The notes under the pieces were generated by a model. The model had not been told where the DNA came from, did no database searches, and was given only the letters and a program-made list of their open reading frames with translations. Shown here piece by piece: positions 16,871 to 26,034 of a DNA stretch of 64,000 nucleotides (its first letter is position 1; every line of letters starts with the position of its first letter). Origin of the DNA: Mycobacterium sp. OAS707 (lineage in GTDB: Bacteria > Actinomycetota > Actinomycetes > Mycobacteriales > Mycobacteriaceae); contig NZ_JADBDS010000001.1 of the NCBI RefSeq assembly GCF_014873705.1, positions 1,550,001 to 1,614,000 on the forward strand, given 5' to 3'. The position numbers and the translations under genes are program-made.

Positions 16871-18040
16871 TTAGAACTGGGCGGCTTGGTCGATGATGTT
16901 GACCAGCACGCGAACCCCGACTGCCAGCGACCGCTCATCCAAGTCGAACGTTGGCTGGTGCAAGTCGAGCTGCGGGCCGCGGCCCGACCACACACCGAGG
17001 CGTGCCATCGCGCCGGGCACCTCCTCGAGATACCAGGAGAAGTCTTCGCCGCCGCCGGACTGACGGGTGTCGCACAGCACGTCGGGGCCGATCGCCTCGA
17101 CCGCATGCATCAGGATGCGCGTCGAGATCTCTTCGTTGACCACCGGCGGCACACCCCGGCGGTACAGCAGGCTGTGCTCGATGCCCAGCGGCTGCATCAG
17201 CGACGAAACGATCTCGCGCACAATCGATTCCAGCGAATCCCAGGTGTCGCGGCTGGCCGTGCGGATGGTGCCGGCCAGCGTGCCGGTCTGCGGGATCGCG
17301 TTCGCGGCCACCCCCGCATTCACCGCGCCCCACACCATCACCGTGCTGTTTCGCGGGTCGATGCGGCGCGACAAGATTCCGGGCACTCCGGTGATCAGCG
17401 TGCCGAGCCCGTACACCAAGTCACCGGTCAGGTGCGGGCGCGACGTGTGCCCGCCGTGCGACTGCAGCGTCACCTCGAGCTGGTCGGCGGCCGACGTGAT
17501 CGGCCCCGGCCGCAACGCGACCTTCCCGACGGCCAGCCGCGGGTCGCAATGCAGCGCGAAGATGCGTGACACCCCGGTCAGCGCCCCGGCCGCGATCGCG
17601 TCGATCGCGCCGCCAGGCATCAACTCCTCGGCCGCCTGGAAGATCAGCCGCACGCCGACCGGCAGTTCGGGCACCGACGCCAGCGCCAGCGCAGCGCCGA
17701 GCAGCACCGCGGTGTGCGCGTCGTGGCCGCAGGCGTGCGCGACGTTGGGCACCACCGACGCGTACGGCGCACCCGTGCGCTCGGCCATCGGCAGCGCGTC
17801 CATATCGGCGCGCAGTGCGATCCGCGGCCCGTGCTCGGGCCCGAAGTCGCAGGTCAGCCCCGTTCCACCGGGCAGCACCTTCGGATTGAGACCCGCATCG
17901 GCCAGATGCGAGGCGACAAACTGCGTGGTGGCGAACTCCTGTCGGCCCAGCTCCGGATGCGCGTGGATGTGCCTGCGCCAGGCGACCATGTCGTCGTAGT
18001 GGGTGTCCAGCCACAGTTCGGTGGCGTCAACGAGGCTCAT
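16871..18040 (-). CDS. amiA1: M20-family amidohydrolase AmiA1
   Basis: 389-residue metallo-amidohydrolase (M20D/aminoacylase-hippuricase type) that removes N-acyl or amide groups from amino-acid-like substrates. Visible metal-site blocks are HACGHDAHTA, QAAEELMPGGA with the catalytic Glu, ALHCDP and GGGEDFSWYLE. Length equals that recalled for M. tuberculosis AmiA1 (Rv3305c). The ATG at 18040 overlaps the amiB1 stop by four bases, so the pair is translationally coupled. Cytosolic, no signal peptide. True substrate unknown. Confidence 0.92.
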   Translation of the reverse strand: MSLVDATELWLDTHYDDMVAWRRHIHAHPELGRQEFATTQFVASHLADAGLNPKVLPGGTGLTCDFGPEHGPRIALRADMDALPMAERTGAPYASVVPNVAHACGHDAHTAVLLGAALALASVPELPVGVRLIFQAAEELMPGGAIDAIAAGALTGVSRIFALHCDPRLAVGKVALRPGPITSAADQLEVTLQSHGGHTSRPHLTGDLVYGLGTLITGVPGILSRRIDPRNSTVMVWGAVNAGVAANAIPQTGTLAGTIRTASRDTWDSLESIVREIVSSLMQPLGIEHSLLYRRGVPPVVNEEISTRILMHAVEAIGPDVLCDTRQSGGGEDFSWYLEEVPGAMARLGVWSGRGPQLDLHQPTFDLDERSLAVGVRVLVNIIDQAAQF

Positions 18041-19218
18041 GACGCCCGCCTCGCCTGCAGTGCCAGCACCCGCTCCCGCTCAGCCGGTGTTTCGGCCAGG
18101 CTGACGACGGTGCGGGCGAGCATGATCGCGCCTTCGACGACGGCCTTGTCGGCGCTGGGGCTCGCCGCCGCCGCGGTGAATGCCGGCTGGTGAATCGACG
18201 CGCCACCCGCCTCGACGCCGACGATCGGGTGGATGCCCGGCATCACCTGCGTGACGTTGCCCATGTCGGTGCTGCCCAGCGGCAACGCGGCTTCGAGATC
18301 GATGGCCACCGGGTTGCGGCCCAGCCGCACCATCTCTTCGCGGAACACCGACGACAGCCACGGGTCGGGCGCCAGCTCGGCATATGCGGGCGCGGTCTCG
18401 GTCACGGTGTGCGTGCAGCCGGTGCCGACGGATCCAGCGGCGAAGCAGCCGGCCATCTTGTCCTCGAGATCGTGCAGCGACTCGGAGTTCACGGCACGCA
18501 TCGTGTAGCGCAGCTCGGCCCGCGCCGGAATGACGTTGGTGGCCTGCCCGCCTTCGGTGACGATGCCGTGCACCATTTGACCCGGCACCAGGTGCTGTCG
18601 CAGCAGACCGATGGCCACCTGCGCGACCGTGACCGCGTCGGCGGCGTTGACGCCGAGATACGGCGCGACGGCCGCATGCGACTCCTTACCGCTGTACCGC
18701 ACCGTCACCTCCGACAGCGCCAACGAGCGTGCGGCCGCGATGTCGATGGGACCGGGATGCAGCATCACCGTCGCCGCGATGTCGTCGAACGTTCCCGCCT
18801 TGAGCAGCAACGCTTTTCCGCCGCCGGCCTCTTCGGCGGGCGTACCGATCAGCGCCACGGTCAGGCCCAGCTCGTCGGCCACCTCCGCCAATGCCAGCGC
18901 CGTGCCGACCGCCGAGGCGGCGATGATGTTGTGCCCGCAGGCATGTCCGATGCCCGGCAGCGCGTCGTACTCGGCGCAGATGCCGACGACAAGCGGACCG
19001 CTGCCGTAGTCGGCGCGAAACGCTGTGTCCAGGCCGCCTGCCGATGCGGTGATCTGAAACCCGCGCTCGGCCACCAAGGCCTGGGTCTTGGCGCAGCTGC
19101 GGTGTTCGGCGAAGGCGAGTTCGGGCTCGGCATGGATCGAGTGCGACAGTTCCACCAGATCACCGCTGCGTCGGTTGACGGCGTCTTCGACGCTTATCGA
19201 CGCGGTGGCGGTGGGCAT
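18037..19218 (-). CDS. amiB1: M20-family amidohydrolase AmiB1
   Basis: 393 residues, paralogous to AmiA1 and the Rv3306c homologue. [24 protein letters not shown] and GSTDMGNV are the metal-binding and catalytic segments; the subgroup resembles p-aminobenzoyl-glutamate or peptidoglycan-type M20 hydrolases. It is the first gene of the amiB1-amiA1 pair and is divergent from deoD with 57 bp between them. That gap should hold both promoters. Confidence 0.92.
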   Translation of the reverse strand: MPTATASISVEDAVNRRSGDLVELSHSIHAEPELAFAEHRSCAKTQALVAERGFQITASAGGLDTAFRADYGSGPLVVGICAEYDALPGIGHACGHNIIAASAVGTALALAEVADELGLTVALIGTPAEEAGGGKALLLKAGTFDDIAATVMLHPGPIDIAAARSLALSEVTVRYSGKESHAAVAPYLGVNAADAVTVAQVAIGLLRQHLVPGQMVHGIVTEGGQATNVIPARAELRYTMRAVNSESLHDLEDKMAGCFAAGSVGTGCTHTVTETAPAYAELAPDPWLSSVFREEMVRLGRNPVAIDLEAALPLGSTDMGNVTQVMPGIHPIVGVEAGGASIHQPAFTAAAASPSADKAVVEGAIMLARTVVSLAETPAERERVLALQARRAS

Positions 19219-19275
19219 CTCAGCAGTATCTCACTGTCCCGACGACTAGCTGGCCGACGGCTAAGCTCGCAAACC

Positions 19276-20070
19276 GTGACAAGCCCGGCAGCGGTGGCGC
19301 AAGAAGCGGCGAGCGCCATCCGCGAGCGCACCGGCGTCGACGCGCACGACGTCGCCGTCATCCTCGGTTCGGGCTGGGCGCCCGCCGTGGCGCAGCTGGG
19401 CGACCCGGTGGCGGTGGTGCCGATGGCCGAGTTGCCGGGGTTCGTCGCGCCGACGGCCGCGGGTCATCGCGGGGAGGTGTTGTCGCTGCATGTCGGCCCG
19501 CACCGGGTCGTGGTGTTCGTCGGCCGCATTCACGCCTACGAAGGCCATGAGTTGCGCCATGTCGTGCACCCCGTGCGGACGGCCTGCGCCGCCGGGGCGC
19601 GCACCGTCCTGCTGACCAACGCAGCCGGCGGACTGCGCGCCGACTACACCGTCGGCCAACCCGTGCTGATCAGCGACCACCTCAACCTCACCGCCAGGTC
19701 TCCCCTGGTCGGAGCGCAGTTCGTCGACCTGACCGACGCCTACTCGTCGCGGCTGCGGAGACTCGCCCGGGAAATCGATCCGGCCCTGGCCGAGGGCGTC
19801 TACGCCGCGCTGCCGGGACCGCATTACGAGACGCCCGCCGAGATCCGGATGCTGCGCACGCTTGGCGCGGACCTGGTCGGGATGTCGACCGTGCACGAGA
19901 CCATTGCGGCGCGCGCCGCCGGTGCGCAGGTGCTGGCGATATCCCTGGTGACGAATCTGGCGGCGGGGATGACGGGACAGCCGCTGAGCCACGAGGAAGT
20001 TCTCGAGGCGGGCCGTCAATCCGCGACGCGGATGGGCTCTCTGCTCGGCTCGGTGATCGCGCGGCTCTGA
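19276..20070 (+). CDS. deoD: Purine nucleoside phosphorylase (trimeric type)
   Basis: Phosphorolysis of (deoxy)inosine and guanosine to base and pentose-1-phosphate. [10 protein letters not shown] is the phosphate-binding start of the trimeric PNP family; [16 protein letters not shown] and [14 protein letters not shown] are conserved substrate-site blocks. 264 residues. GTG at 19276 is chosen because it begins at the family N-terminus; the frame is open far upstream but only as antisense to amiB1. With add, deoA and cdd (51-55 kb), pmmB and upp, it completes nucleoside salvage. Matches Rv3307 (also called punA). Confidence 0.93.
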   Translation: MTSPAAVAQEAASAIRERTGVDAHDVAVILGSGWAPAVAQLGDPVAVVPMAELPGFVAPTAAGHRGEVLSLHVGPHRVVVFVGRIHAYEGHELRHVVHPVRTACAAGARTVLLTNAAGGLRADYTVGQPVLISDHLNLTARSPLVGAQFVDLTDAYSSRLRRLAREIDPALAEGVYAALPGPHYETPAEIRMLRTLGADLVGMSTVHETIAARAAGAQVLAISLVTNLAAGMTGQPLSHEEVLEAGRQSATRMGSLLGSVIARL

Positions 20071-21137
20071 CGGCCGAATCGCTTGCTGATCCACACCACG
20101 GTGCGCGCCATCAGCGGTGCGGCGAACAGCATCAGAAGGATGCGCACCACCTGCGCGGCGATGATGAACGTGACGTTGGACCCGGTCTCGACGGCGGTGG
20201 CGAGCACCGCGTAGACCCCGCCTGGACTGGTGGCGAGGTAGCCCTCCAACGGCGTCAGCCCGGTGAAGTGTGCCAGCAACACACCGAGGCCGGCCGTCGC
20301 GACGCCGAGCGCGACGATCAGACCGATCGCGGCGGGCAGCATGCGGCCGATGGCGCGCAGCGATTCTCTGGTGAACGCCAGCCCGGCCTGCCAGCCGATC
20401 ACCATGTAGCCGGCCTGAACCAACACCATCGGCACGGCCAACCCGAACGACAGGCCGGTGACCTCCAAGGCGACCGTCAGCGCCATCGGGCCAAGCAGCC
20501 CCGCGCCAGGGAGCCGGACCAGCTTGCCGACCGCGGCGCCGACGAGCACCAGACCTACGAGCATTGCGACGCTCAAATACCAAGGGGCTGAATCTGTTTC
20601 AGCGACGGGCGCGGCGCCGTGCGACTTGTCGGCGTGATAGATCAACGTCACCACCACCGGCATCGACGCGGTCACCAGGCCGACGCGCAGATATTGCACG
20701 ACGGACACGACGCGGTCGTCGCCGCCCAGTTCGCGGGCGATGGCCACCAAACCTGATGCGCCGCCTGCCACGAGCGCCAGCGATCCGGTCAGCGGCGTGA
20801 CGTCACGGTGCAACCCGAGCAGTGCGCCCGCGACGACGCTGAGCAAGAGGGTGGCGACGGCGATCGCCACAACGATCGGCCAGTCATTGCCCAGTGCGCC
20901 GACAGCGTCTTCGTGGACCATCGTCCCGATGTAGACGCCCAACACGCCTTGCGCCGCGACGCCACCGGGGCGCGGTATCCGGGCGGGCGCCAGTGAGGTC
21001 AGCGCCAGCACGATGCCGACGACCAGTGCGGCGAACAGCGCTGCCGAGGGCACTCCGACGCGAGTGAGGGGGACGGTGACCGCGACCGTCACCGCTATCA
21101 GTAAGGCCCACCTGAGCGTCCGTCGCATCCACGCCAT
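20016..21137 (-). CDS. AbrB-family (AbrB duplication domain) membrane transporter/regulator
   Basis: 373 residues with about ten hydrophobic segments arranged as a duplicated unit. Each half has a glycine-rich re-entrant-like motif: [17 protein letters not shown] with [10 protein letters not shown], and the [12 protein letters not shown] region with [14 protein letters not shown]. This matches the AbrB/ammonia-monooxygenase-like transporter family of poorly known function. ATG at 21137 is used, with AAGGGC 15 bases upstream. It is divergent from a MarR gene with 90 bp between, which contains a perfect palindrome. Its 3' end overlaps deoD by 55 bp, tail to tail. Confidence 0.8.
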   Translation of the reverse strand: MAWMRRTLRWALLIAVTVAVTVPLTRVGVPSAALFAALVVGIVLALTSLAPARIPRPGGVAAQGVLGVYIGTMVHEDAVGALGNDWPIVVAIAVATLLLSVVAGALLGLHRDVTPLTGSLALVAGGASGLVAIARELGGDDRVVSVVQYLRVGLVTASMPVVVTLIYHADKSHGAAPVAETDSAPWYLSVAMLVGLVLVGAAVGKLVRLPGAGLLGPMALTVALEVTGLSFGLAVPMVLVQAGYMVIGWQAGLAFTRESLRAIGRMLPAAIGLIVALGVATAGLGVLLAHFTGLTPLEGYLATSPGGVYAVLATAVETGSNVTFIIAAQVVRILLMLFAAPLMARTVVWISKRFGRQSRAITEPSREPIRVAD

Positions 21138-21209
21138 ATCGATTACAAGTATGCCCTTGCTATTCGGCCGCCTGCAACATGCAGTGATAGGCGTGACACA
21201 CAGGCTTTG

Positions 21210-21225
21210 CCAAGGTATACCTTGG
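21210..21225. promoter_or_regulatory. Perfect 16-bp palindrome, likely MarR operator
   Basis: CCAAGGTATACCTTGG, fully self-complementary, ending two bases before the MarR ATG. The length suits a MarR dimer, and its place suits autorepression and control of the divergent AbrB-type gene. Confidence 0.65.
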
Positions 21226-21227
21226 TT

Positions 21228-21680
21228 ATGACGCGTGTGGACTCCCCGGCCACCGAACTGCGGGAATCGATGATGGCGGTGACGCGGCAGATGCGCAGGC
21301 ACCGCCCCGACCACGGCCTGACGCTGAGCCAGATGGAGCTGATCGGCGAGGTCAGCCGCACCGGCGTCACCACACCTGCCGAGCTCGCGAGCCGGTTGCA
21401 CGTCCGGGTGCAGTCACTGACCGACAGCATCAACGAACTGGTTAGCCGTGACCTCATCGTGCGCCGCCCCGACGAAGCGGATCGGCGACGGCAGCTCATC
21501 GAGCTCACCGACGCCGGGACCGCGCTGCTGGAAGCCGACCGCGCCGAACGGGATGCGTGGTTGAACGCGACCATGCGCGACAACCTCACACCGTTGGAAT
21601 TCGACCTGCTGATGCTCGTCGCCCCGGTGCTTCGCAAGCTCGCTTACGCCGACGCGAAAGCGGGCACACTAGCCGTATGA
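21228..21680 (+). CDS. MarR-family transcriptional regulator
   Basis: 150-residue winged-helix regulator. GVTTPAELASRLHVRVQSLTDSINELVSRDLIVRRPDEADRRRQLIELT contains the recognition helix and the Asp-x-Arg wing typical of MarR (checked in parts: DEADRRR). The ATG at 21228 follows a perfect palindrome. It overlaps pmmB by four bases (ATGA), so it is co-transcribed with that gene, and it is divergent from the AbrB-type transporter. The ligand cannot be inferred. Confidence 0.87.
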   Translation: MTRVDSPATELRESMMAVTRQMRRHRPDHGLTLSQMELIGEVSRTGVTTPAELASRLHVRVQSLTDSINELVSRDLIVRRPDEADRRRQLIELTDAGTALLEADRAERDAWLNATMRDNLTPLEFDLLMLVAPVLRKLAYADAKAGTLAV

Positions 21681-23332
21681 CTTCTTCGCCGCGCCAGGCG
21701 AGTATGGCGCCGCCGTCGGTCGCGCAGGAGTGGATCTCGCACGACCCCGATCCGAAGACCGCGGCCGAGCTAGCGGCGCTCAGCGAGGACGAACTCGAGG
21801 AGCGCTTCGCGCAGTCGCTGACATTCGGAACCGCGGGCTTGCGGGGTCCTTTGCGGGGTGGGCCCAGCGGAATGAACCTGGCGGTCGTTCTTCGGACGAC
21901 GTGGGCGGTCGCCAAGGTGCTCAAGGCGCACGGCATGGCGGGAAAGCCGGTGGTGGTCGGACGCGATGCCCGCCACGGCTCCGAGGACTTCGCCCTGGCT
22001 GCTGCGGAAGTCCTTGCTGCCGAAGGCTTTGCAGTGACCTTGATGTTCGTGGCAGTGCCGACTCCTGTGGTGGCGTTCGCCGTACGTCACAACCGCGCGG
22101 CCGCGGGCATCCAGATCACCGCCTCGCACAACCCGCCCTCCGACAACGGCTACAAGGTTTACTTCGACGGCGGTTTTCCGATCGTGCCGCCCATCGACGA
22201 GGAGATCGAACGGGCCGTCGCGGAAGCGCCGCACGCGGACGAGATTGCGCGTCGGGACGTCACGCCATCAGGTGTGGACGCGGTTCAGCACTACATCGAC
22301 CGCGCGGCGCACGTCCGGCACACACACGGGTCGGTGCGCGTGGCGTTGACGCCGTTGCACGGCGTCGGCGGTGAGTTCGCAATGGACGCCTTGGTGCGCG
22401 CCGGGCTCAGCGACATCCACGTCGTCGAAAGCCAATTCGCGCCTGATCCCGACTTTCCGACCGTGGACTTCCCCAACCCGGAAGAGCCAGGCGCGGTCGA
22501 CGAGCTGCTGAAGCTGGCCGGCGAGGTAAACGCCGACGTCGCCATCGCGCTCGATCCCGACGCCGACCGGTGCGCGGTGGGCGTGCCGACCCCGCAGGGT
22601 TGGCGCATGCTCACGGGCGACGAAACCGGTTGGCTGCTGGGCGATTACATCCTTTCGCAGATCGATCCCGGCCCGGTCACCGAAGCCATCGCGGTGGCCA
22701 GCTCGGTGGTGTCTTCGCGGATGCTGGCCACTATCGCCAAGGACCACGGCGCCAGGCAGATCGAGACACCGACCGGATTCAAGTGGTTGTCGAGGGCCGA
22801 TGTCGGCCGACCAGGTTGCACACTGGTCTACGCCTATGAAGAGGCGATCGGCCACTGCGTCGACCCAGGCGCGGTCCGCGACAAGGACGGCATCAGCACA
22901 ATGGTGTTGATCTGCGATCTCGTTGCGGCACTGCGGGATCAGGGCCGGACGATGCTCGACGCCCTCGATGAGCTCGCCCGTCGCCATGGGGTGCACACCA
23001 CCACTGCGGTATCGCGGCGAGTCGCCGACGTCGACGAGGCCGAAGCGGTGATGGCCAGGCTGCGTGCGACACCGCCAGATCGGTTGGCCGGGTTCGAGGT
23101 AGCGGCGACGGATCTGCTGCATGAGCCGGGAGACCTGCGAACCGACGCGCTGGTCTTCTTCGGTGGCGATGACGAAGTCTGGGTCCGTATGGTCGTCCGG
23201 CCGTCCGGCACCGAGCCAAAGGTCAAGTCCTACATAGAGGTTCGCTGCGCCCACGCGAATAACCTCGAGGAGACGCGCACGAAGGCACGGGCGATCCGGG
23301 ACGAGCTGGTGTCCGTCGCCCAGCAGTTCTAA
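21677..23332 (+). CDS. pmmB: Phosphoglucomutase/phosphomannomutase-family phosphohexomutase PmmB
   Basis: Alpha-D-phosphohexomutase of 551 residues, Rv3308 homologue. Its position beside deoD and upp suggests a role on pentose-1-phosphates (phosphopentomutase-like). [13 protein letters not shown] starts domain 1, [13 protein letters not shown] carries the phosphoserine, DPDADRC is the metal loop, YEEAIGH the sugar-binding loop and RPSGTEPK the phosphate-binding loop. The ATG overlaps the MarR stop (ATGA). An internal ATG at 21704 is an alternative start. It overlaps the convergent upp by four bases. Confidence 0.92.
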   Translation: MTSSPRQASMAPPSVAQEWISHDPDPKTAAELAALSEDELEERFAQSLTFGTAGLRGPLRGGPSGMNLAVVLRTTWAVAKVLKAHGMAGKPVVVGRDARHGSEDFALAAAEVLAAEGFAVTLMFVAVPTPVVAFAVRHNRAAAGIQITASHNPPSDNGYKVYFDGGFPIVPPIDEEIERAVAEAPHADEIARRDVTPSGVDAVQHYIDRAAHVRHTHGSVRVALTPLHGVGGEFAMDALVRAGLSDIHVVESQFAPDPDFPTVDFPNPEEPGAVDELLKLAGEVNADVAIALDPDADRCAVGVPTPQGWRMLTGDETGWLLGDYILSQIDPGPVTEAIAVASSVVSSRMLATIAKDHGARQIETPTGFKWLSRADVGRPGCTLVYAYEEAIGHCVDPGAVRDKDGISTMVLICDLVAALRDQGRTMLDALDELARRHGVHTTTAVSRRVADVDEAEAVMARLRATPPDRLAGFEVAATDLLHEPGDLRTDALVFFGGDDEVWVRMVVRPSGTEPKVKSYIEVRCAHANNLEETRTKARAIRDELVSVAQQF

Positions 23333-23952
23333 CGCGGGCCGAACTGCCGGTCGCCGGCGTCACCGAGACCCGGCACGATGTAGGCGATGTCGTTGAGCTG
23401 ATCGTCGATGGTGGCGGTGAAGAGCCGCAGGTCCGGTGCGACCTTCTCCAGCGCCGCAATGCCTTCGGGTGCACAGACGACACAAATGGCCGTGATGTCT
23501 GCGGCGTTGCGGGAATGCAACAAACCGATCGTGTGCGCCATCGAGCCGCCGGTCGCCAGCATCGGGTCGAGCACCATCACCGGCTGTGCGCTCAGGTCGT
23601 CGGGCAGCGACTCCAAATACGGTGTTGGCTCGTGGGTTTCCTCGTCGCGGGCTACTCCGACGAAACCGACGCGGGCCTCCGGAATCAACGCGTGGGCCTG
23701 ATCGACCATGCCCAGCCCGGCGCGCAGCACCGGCACCAACAGGGGCGGGTTGGCCAACCGGCAGCCGGTGGTCTCCGCCAGCGGTGTTCGCACGGGGATG
23801 GTTTCGCAGGCGATGTCGCGCGTCGCCTCGTACACCAACATCAGCGTCAGATCGCGCAGCGCGGCACGGAACGCCGCGTTGTCGGTGCGCTCATCTCGCA
23901 GGGTGGTCAGCCGTGCGGCGGCCAGTGGGTGGTCGACGACGCGCACATCCAT
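23329..23952 (-). CDS. upp: Uracil phosphoribosyltransferase
   Basis: Converts uracil and PRPP to UMP. 207 residues, the same length as recalled for M. tuberculosis Upp (Rv3309c). [14 protein letters not shown] and the PRPP loop [14 protein letters not shown] are present, with [19 protein letters not shown] as the uracil-binding C-terminus. Convergent with pmmB. It uses the uracil released during pyrimidine nucleoside breakdown. Confidence 0.95.
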   Translation of the reverse strand: MDVRVVDHPLAAARLTTLRDERTDNAAFRAALRDLTLMLVYEATRDIACETIPVRTPLAETTGCRLANPPLLVPVLRAGLGMVDQAHALIPEARVGFVGVARDEETHEPTPYLESLPDDLSAQPVMVLDPMLATGGSMAHTIGLLHSRNAADITAICVVCAPEGIAALEKVAPDLRLFTATIDDQLNDIAYIVPGLGDAGDRQFGPR

Positions 23953-24001
23953 GGGCCGACCCTAGTGGAACCGAACGGTCGCCGCGGCCGTCCTAACACC
24001 C

Positions 24002-24295
24002 ATGTTCGCCGATACCGATGCCGTCCGCGCCCTCGGCGCCGCCAACTCGGCGCACGCGGCAGATCTCGCGAAAGTTGCGACCACCATGTCGTCGATTCCG
24101 GCGGCCACGGCGACGCTGGGCCCCGTCGGCGCCCGCTTTGTAGCAGCACTCGCCGAGGCCACCGCTGACGCGGCGCGCGCGGTCACGGCGCTGGCCGACC
24201 GCCTGGAGGCCGGAGGACACACGGCGAGCGCATCGGCGGCCGCGTACGAGAATGCCGACGAGCGCACCGGGATCCGGGTGTCCGGGGTGTACTGA
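24002..24295 (+). CDS. EspC/WXG100-like small protein, probable type VII secretion substrate
   Basis: 97 residues, predicted all alpha-helical and Ala-rich. No Sec signal. Near the C-terminus AAAYENADERTG contains a Tyr-x-x-x-Asp signal (Tyr82, Asp86), the general secretion motif of mycobacterial ESX substrates, following two helices (about 15-30 and 42-82). The stop overlaps the next ATG by one base (TGATG), so it is coupled to the NlpC/P60 gene, as in other ESX partner pairs. No ESX core genes are in the window. Could be a chaperone-like partner rather than an effector. Confidence 0.65.
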   Translation: MFADTDAVRALGAANSAHAADLAKVATTMSSIPAATATLGPVGARFVAALAEATADAARAVTALADRLEAGGHTASASAAAYENADERTGIRVSGVY

Positions 24296-25386
24296 TGCCG
24301 AGTGCCCTGGTCGCGGCGCTGGCGGCGCCGATCCGTGAGGTGCAGGCTCTGGTCGGTCCCGGGTGGTCGGGCGACCCAGCGGGCACGCTGATGGGCGCGC
24401 GCGACGCGCTGACCGACGTCTCGGCGGCTGTCCGTCGCGCGTGGCGGCAGTCGGAGGTGGGGTGGTCCGGCACCGGGGCCGACGCCGCGGCGGAGTTCGC
24501 GGCCGCGACGGTCGCGGCCGTGGACGCGCTGTCCATGCGCGCCGCCCGTCTCGGCACTATGGCCGATCAAGCGGGTGCGGCGGTCGAACGGGCGCGAGAC
24601 CGGTTACAAACCATCGTCGAGGAGTTCGAGGCTCGCGCTGCCGCGCTCGAGCCGTATCTGGATTCACCGGGCGGCGTCGAGGGGCTGATGGCCGAGGCGC
24701 GCCGGTCGCTCGAAGAGGCCGTCGCGGTGGTCGAGGAGCTTCGGGCCGAGTTGGACGGGCACGCCGCCGCGCTGGCCGCTCCGTCGCCGACGTCCACACC
24801 TGCCGCGACGACGCCAGCCGGCATGGGGTCTGCGCCGATGCCGTCGATGCCGATGGGCTCCGGCTCGGGCGGGGGTGCGCCGGTCAGCCCGCTGTCCGGG
24901 TTGGGCGGCATGCCGAGTTCGGGCGACCTAGGCGACCTCGCGAAGTTCTCGGGATCTGACACGCCGTTACCGGATGCCGCGGCATTCGGAGATGGCTTCG
25001 CAATCCGACTGCCCGATGGCAGCACGGCGATGGCGCCGAATGCCTTGGCCGCCAGCGCGGTTCGGTACGCGCTGACCCAACTCGGCGTGCCGTACCAGTG
25101 GGGCGGCACCGCGCCGGGCGTCGGCCTGGATTGTAGCGGGTTGACGCAGTGGGCGTATCACGAAGCGGGACTGGAACTTCCGCGGCTGGCCCAGGAGCAG
25201 GACGTCGGCGCGGCCGTGAGTGCGGGTTCGTTGCGGCCGGGTGACCTGGCGGTGTGGGATGGCCACGTCGCGATGATTGTCGGCAACGGCACGATGATCG
25301 AGGCAGGTGATCCCGTCAAGCTGTCGCCGATTCGAACCACCAACGCCGGGCAGGGTTTTCAAGGCTTCTGGCGACCGACGGGGTGA
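24295..25386 (+). CDS. WXG100-like N-domain with C-terminal NlpC/P60 (C40) peptidase
   Basis: 363 residues. The N-terminal 1-160 is helical with a Trp-Ser-Gly turn at 57-59 (GWSGTGADAA), resembling WXG100/ESX proteins, and a coiled-coil-like part to 155. Then a Ser/Pro/Gly/Met-rich linker runs from 160 to 215. The C-terminal NlpC/P60 domain has Cys280 (LDCSGLTQWAYHEAG), His324 (WDGHVAMIVG) and Glu336 as probable third residue, so the peptidoglycan D,L-endopeptidase site looks intact. No Sec signal; export through ESX with the upstream partner is inferred. Its last 89 bp recur at 26790-26878. Confidence 0.8.
   Translation: MPSALVAALAAPIREVQALVGPGWSGDPAGTLMGARDALTDVSAAVRRAWRQSEVGWSGTGADAAAEFAAATVAAVDALSMRAARLGTMADQAGAAVERARDRLQTIVEEFEARAAALEPYLDSPGGVEGLMAEARRSLEEAVAVVEELRAELDGHAAALAAPSPTSTPAATTPAGMGSAPMPSMPMGSGSGGGAPVSPLSGLGGMPSSGDLGDLAKFSGSDTPLPDAAAFGDGFAIRLPDGSTAMAPNALAASAVRYALTQLGVPYQWGGTAPGVGLDCSGLTQWAYHEAGLELPRLAQEQDVGAAVSAGSLRPGDLAVWDGHVAMIVGNGTMIEAGDPVKLSPIRTTNAGQGFQGFWRPTG
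25298..25386 (+). repeat. 89-bp direct repeat, copy A (3' end of NlpC/P60 gene)
   Basis: The last 89 bp of the NlpC/P60 gene, through its TGA, recur at 26790-26878 with no gaps and about nine mismatches (about 90% identity). The two copies bracket the TetR gene and the unknown gene at 26035. Confidence 0.9.
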
Positions 25387-25961
25387 CCGGCGAAGGCCGC
25401 CATGGTCAACCCCACCGACTGTTCGAGTAGCTGATCGTCGATCGGGCGATCCAGCAGCAGCACCCGCAGGTACGCAGGCGCTACGAGGAACTCGACGAAC
25501 TCGCCGGGGTCGGTGTCGGCGGGCAGCTCCCCGCGCTCAACCGCCCTGCCGATGATGACAGCAGAGCCCGCAAATCTGCTGCGCCAGAAGCTCTTACGGG
25601 CCTCGACCGCGCCGCTGTTTCGACTATCGAGGGCGGCAACTGTGCGCAGAATGCGCTCCACCTCTGGCCGTCGGAGCAGGACGAAGATCTGCGAGAGCAG
25701 CGCCCGCACGTCACCCTCGAGGGTCCCGGTATCCGGGATCGGGTTCTCGGCGTGTGTGAGGTGCGCGACCGCCGCGGCGGCGAGGTCATGTGTCGTCGGC
25801 CAGCGGCGATAGACAGTGGTCTCGGCGACCTCCGCCGCCCGTGCGACGTCGCGCACGTTGAGTCCGTCGTAACCCTCCTTCAGAAGCTGCGCGAGCGCGG
25901 CATCGAGGACTTTGACACGAACCCGTTCCGAGCGCCCACCCAGCCGGCGCTGCGTGACCAT
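25359..25961 (-). CDS. TetR-family transcriptional regulator
   Basis: 200 residues. The HTH segment GYDGLNVRDVARAAEVAETTVYRRW is typical of AcrR/TetR regulators (motif core AEVAETTVYRRW), with a C-terminal ligand domain of the TetR_C type. ATG at 25961 has GGAGG five bases upstream; GTG at 25967 would place that site at zero spacing. The 3' end lies inside the repeated NlpC/P60 tail (25298-25386), overlapping that gene by 28 bp on the opposite strand. It is divergent from the gene at 26035 across an inverted repeat, which is its likely target. Confidence 0.85.
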   Translation of the reverse strand: MVTQRRLGGRSERVRVKVLDAALAQLLKEGYDGLNVRDVARAAEVAETTVYRRWPTTHDLAAAAVAHLTHAENPIPDTGTLEGDVRALLSQIFVLLRRPEVERILRTVAALDSRNSGAVEARKSFWRSRFAGSAVIIGRAVERGELPADTDPGEFVEFLVAPAYLRVLLLDRPIDDQLLEQSVGLTMAAFAGHPVGRQKP

Positions 25962-26003
25962 CGTCACCTCCGTTGACTTGCGCCTACAGACAGCCTAGCG
26001 TAT

Positions 26004-26027
26004 CTAACGCAAGTTTTATAGCGTTAG
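26004..26027. promoter_or_regulatory. Inverted repeat CTAACGC-N10-GCGTTAG, probable TetR operator
   Basis: Seven-base perfect arms at 26004-26010 and 26021-26027 around an AT-rich spacer. It lies 7 bp before the start of the gene at 26035 and 42 bp from the TetR start, a standard place for a TetR operator. Confidence 0.6.
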
Positions 26028-26034
26028 GAACACG

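Noticed and set aside
15775..16872. Target-site duplication around the nuclease unit
   Set aside because: Flanks ending CCTTTC and CCTTCT (in inverted sense) are similar but inverted, not direct, so they extend the repeat and are not a duplication.
18190..19275. N-terminal extension of the purine nucleoside phosphorylase by about 360 residues
   Set aside because: The open frame is antisense to amiB1; the PNP family starts at the GTG at 19276.
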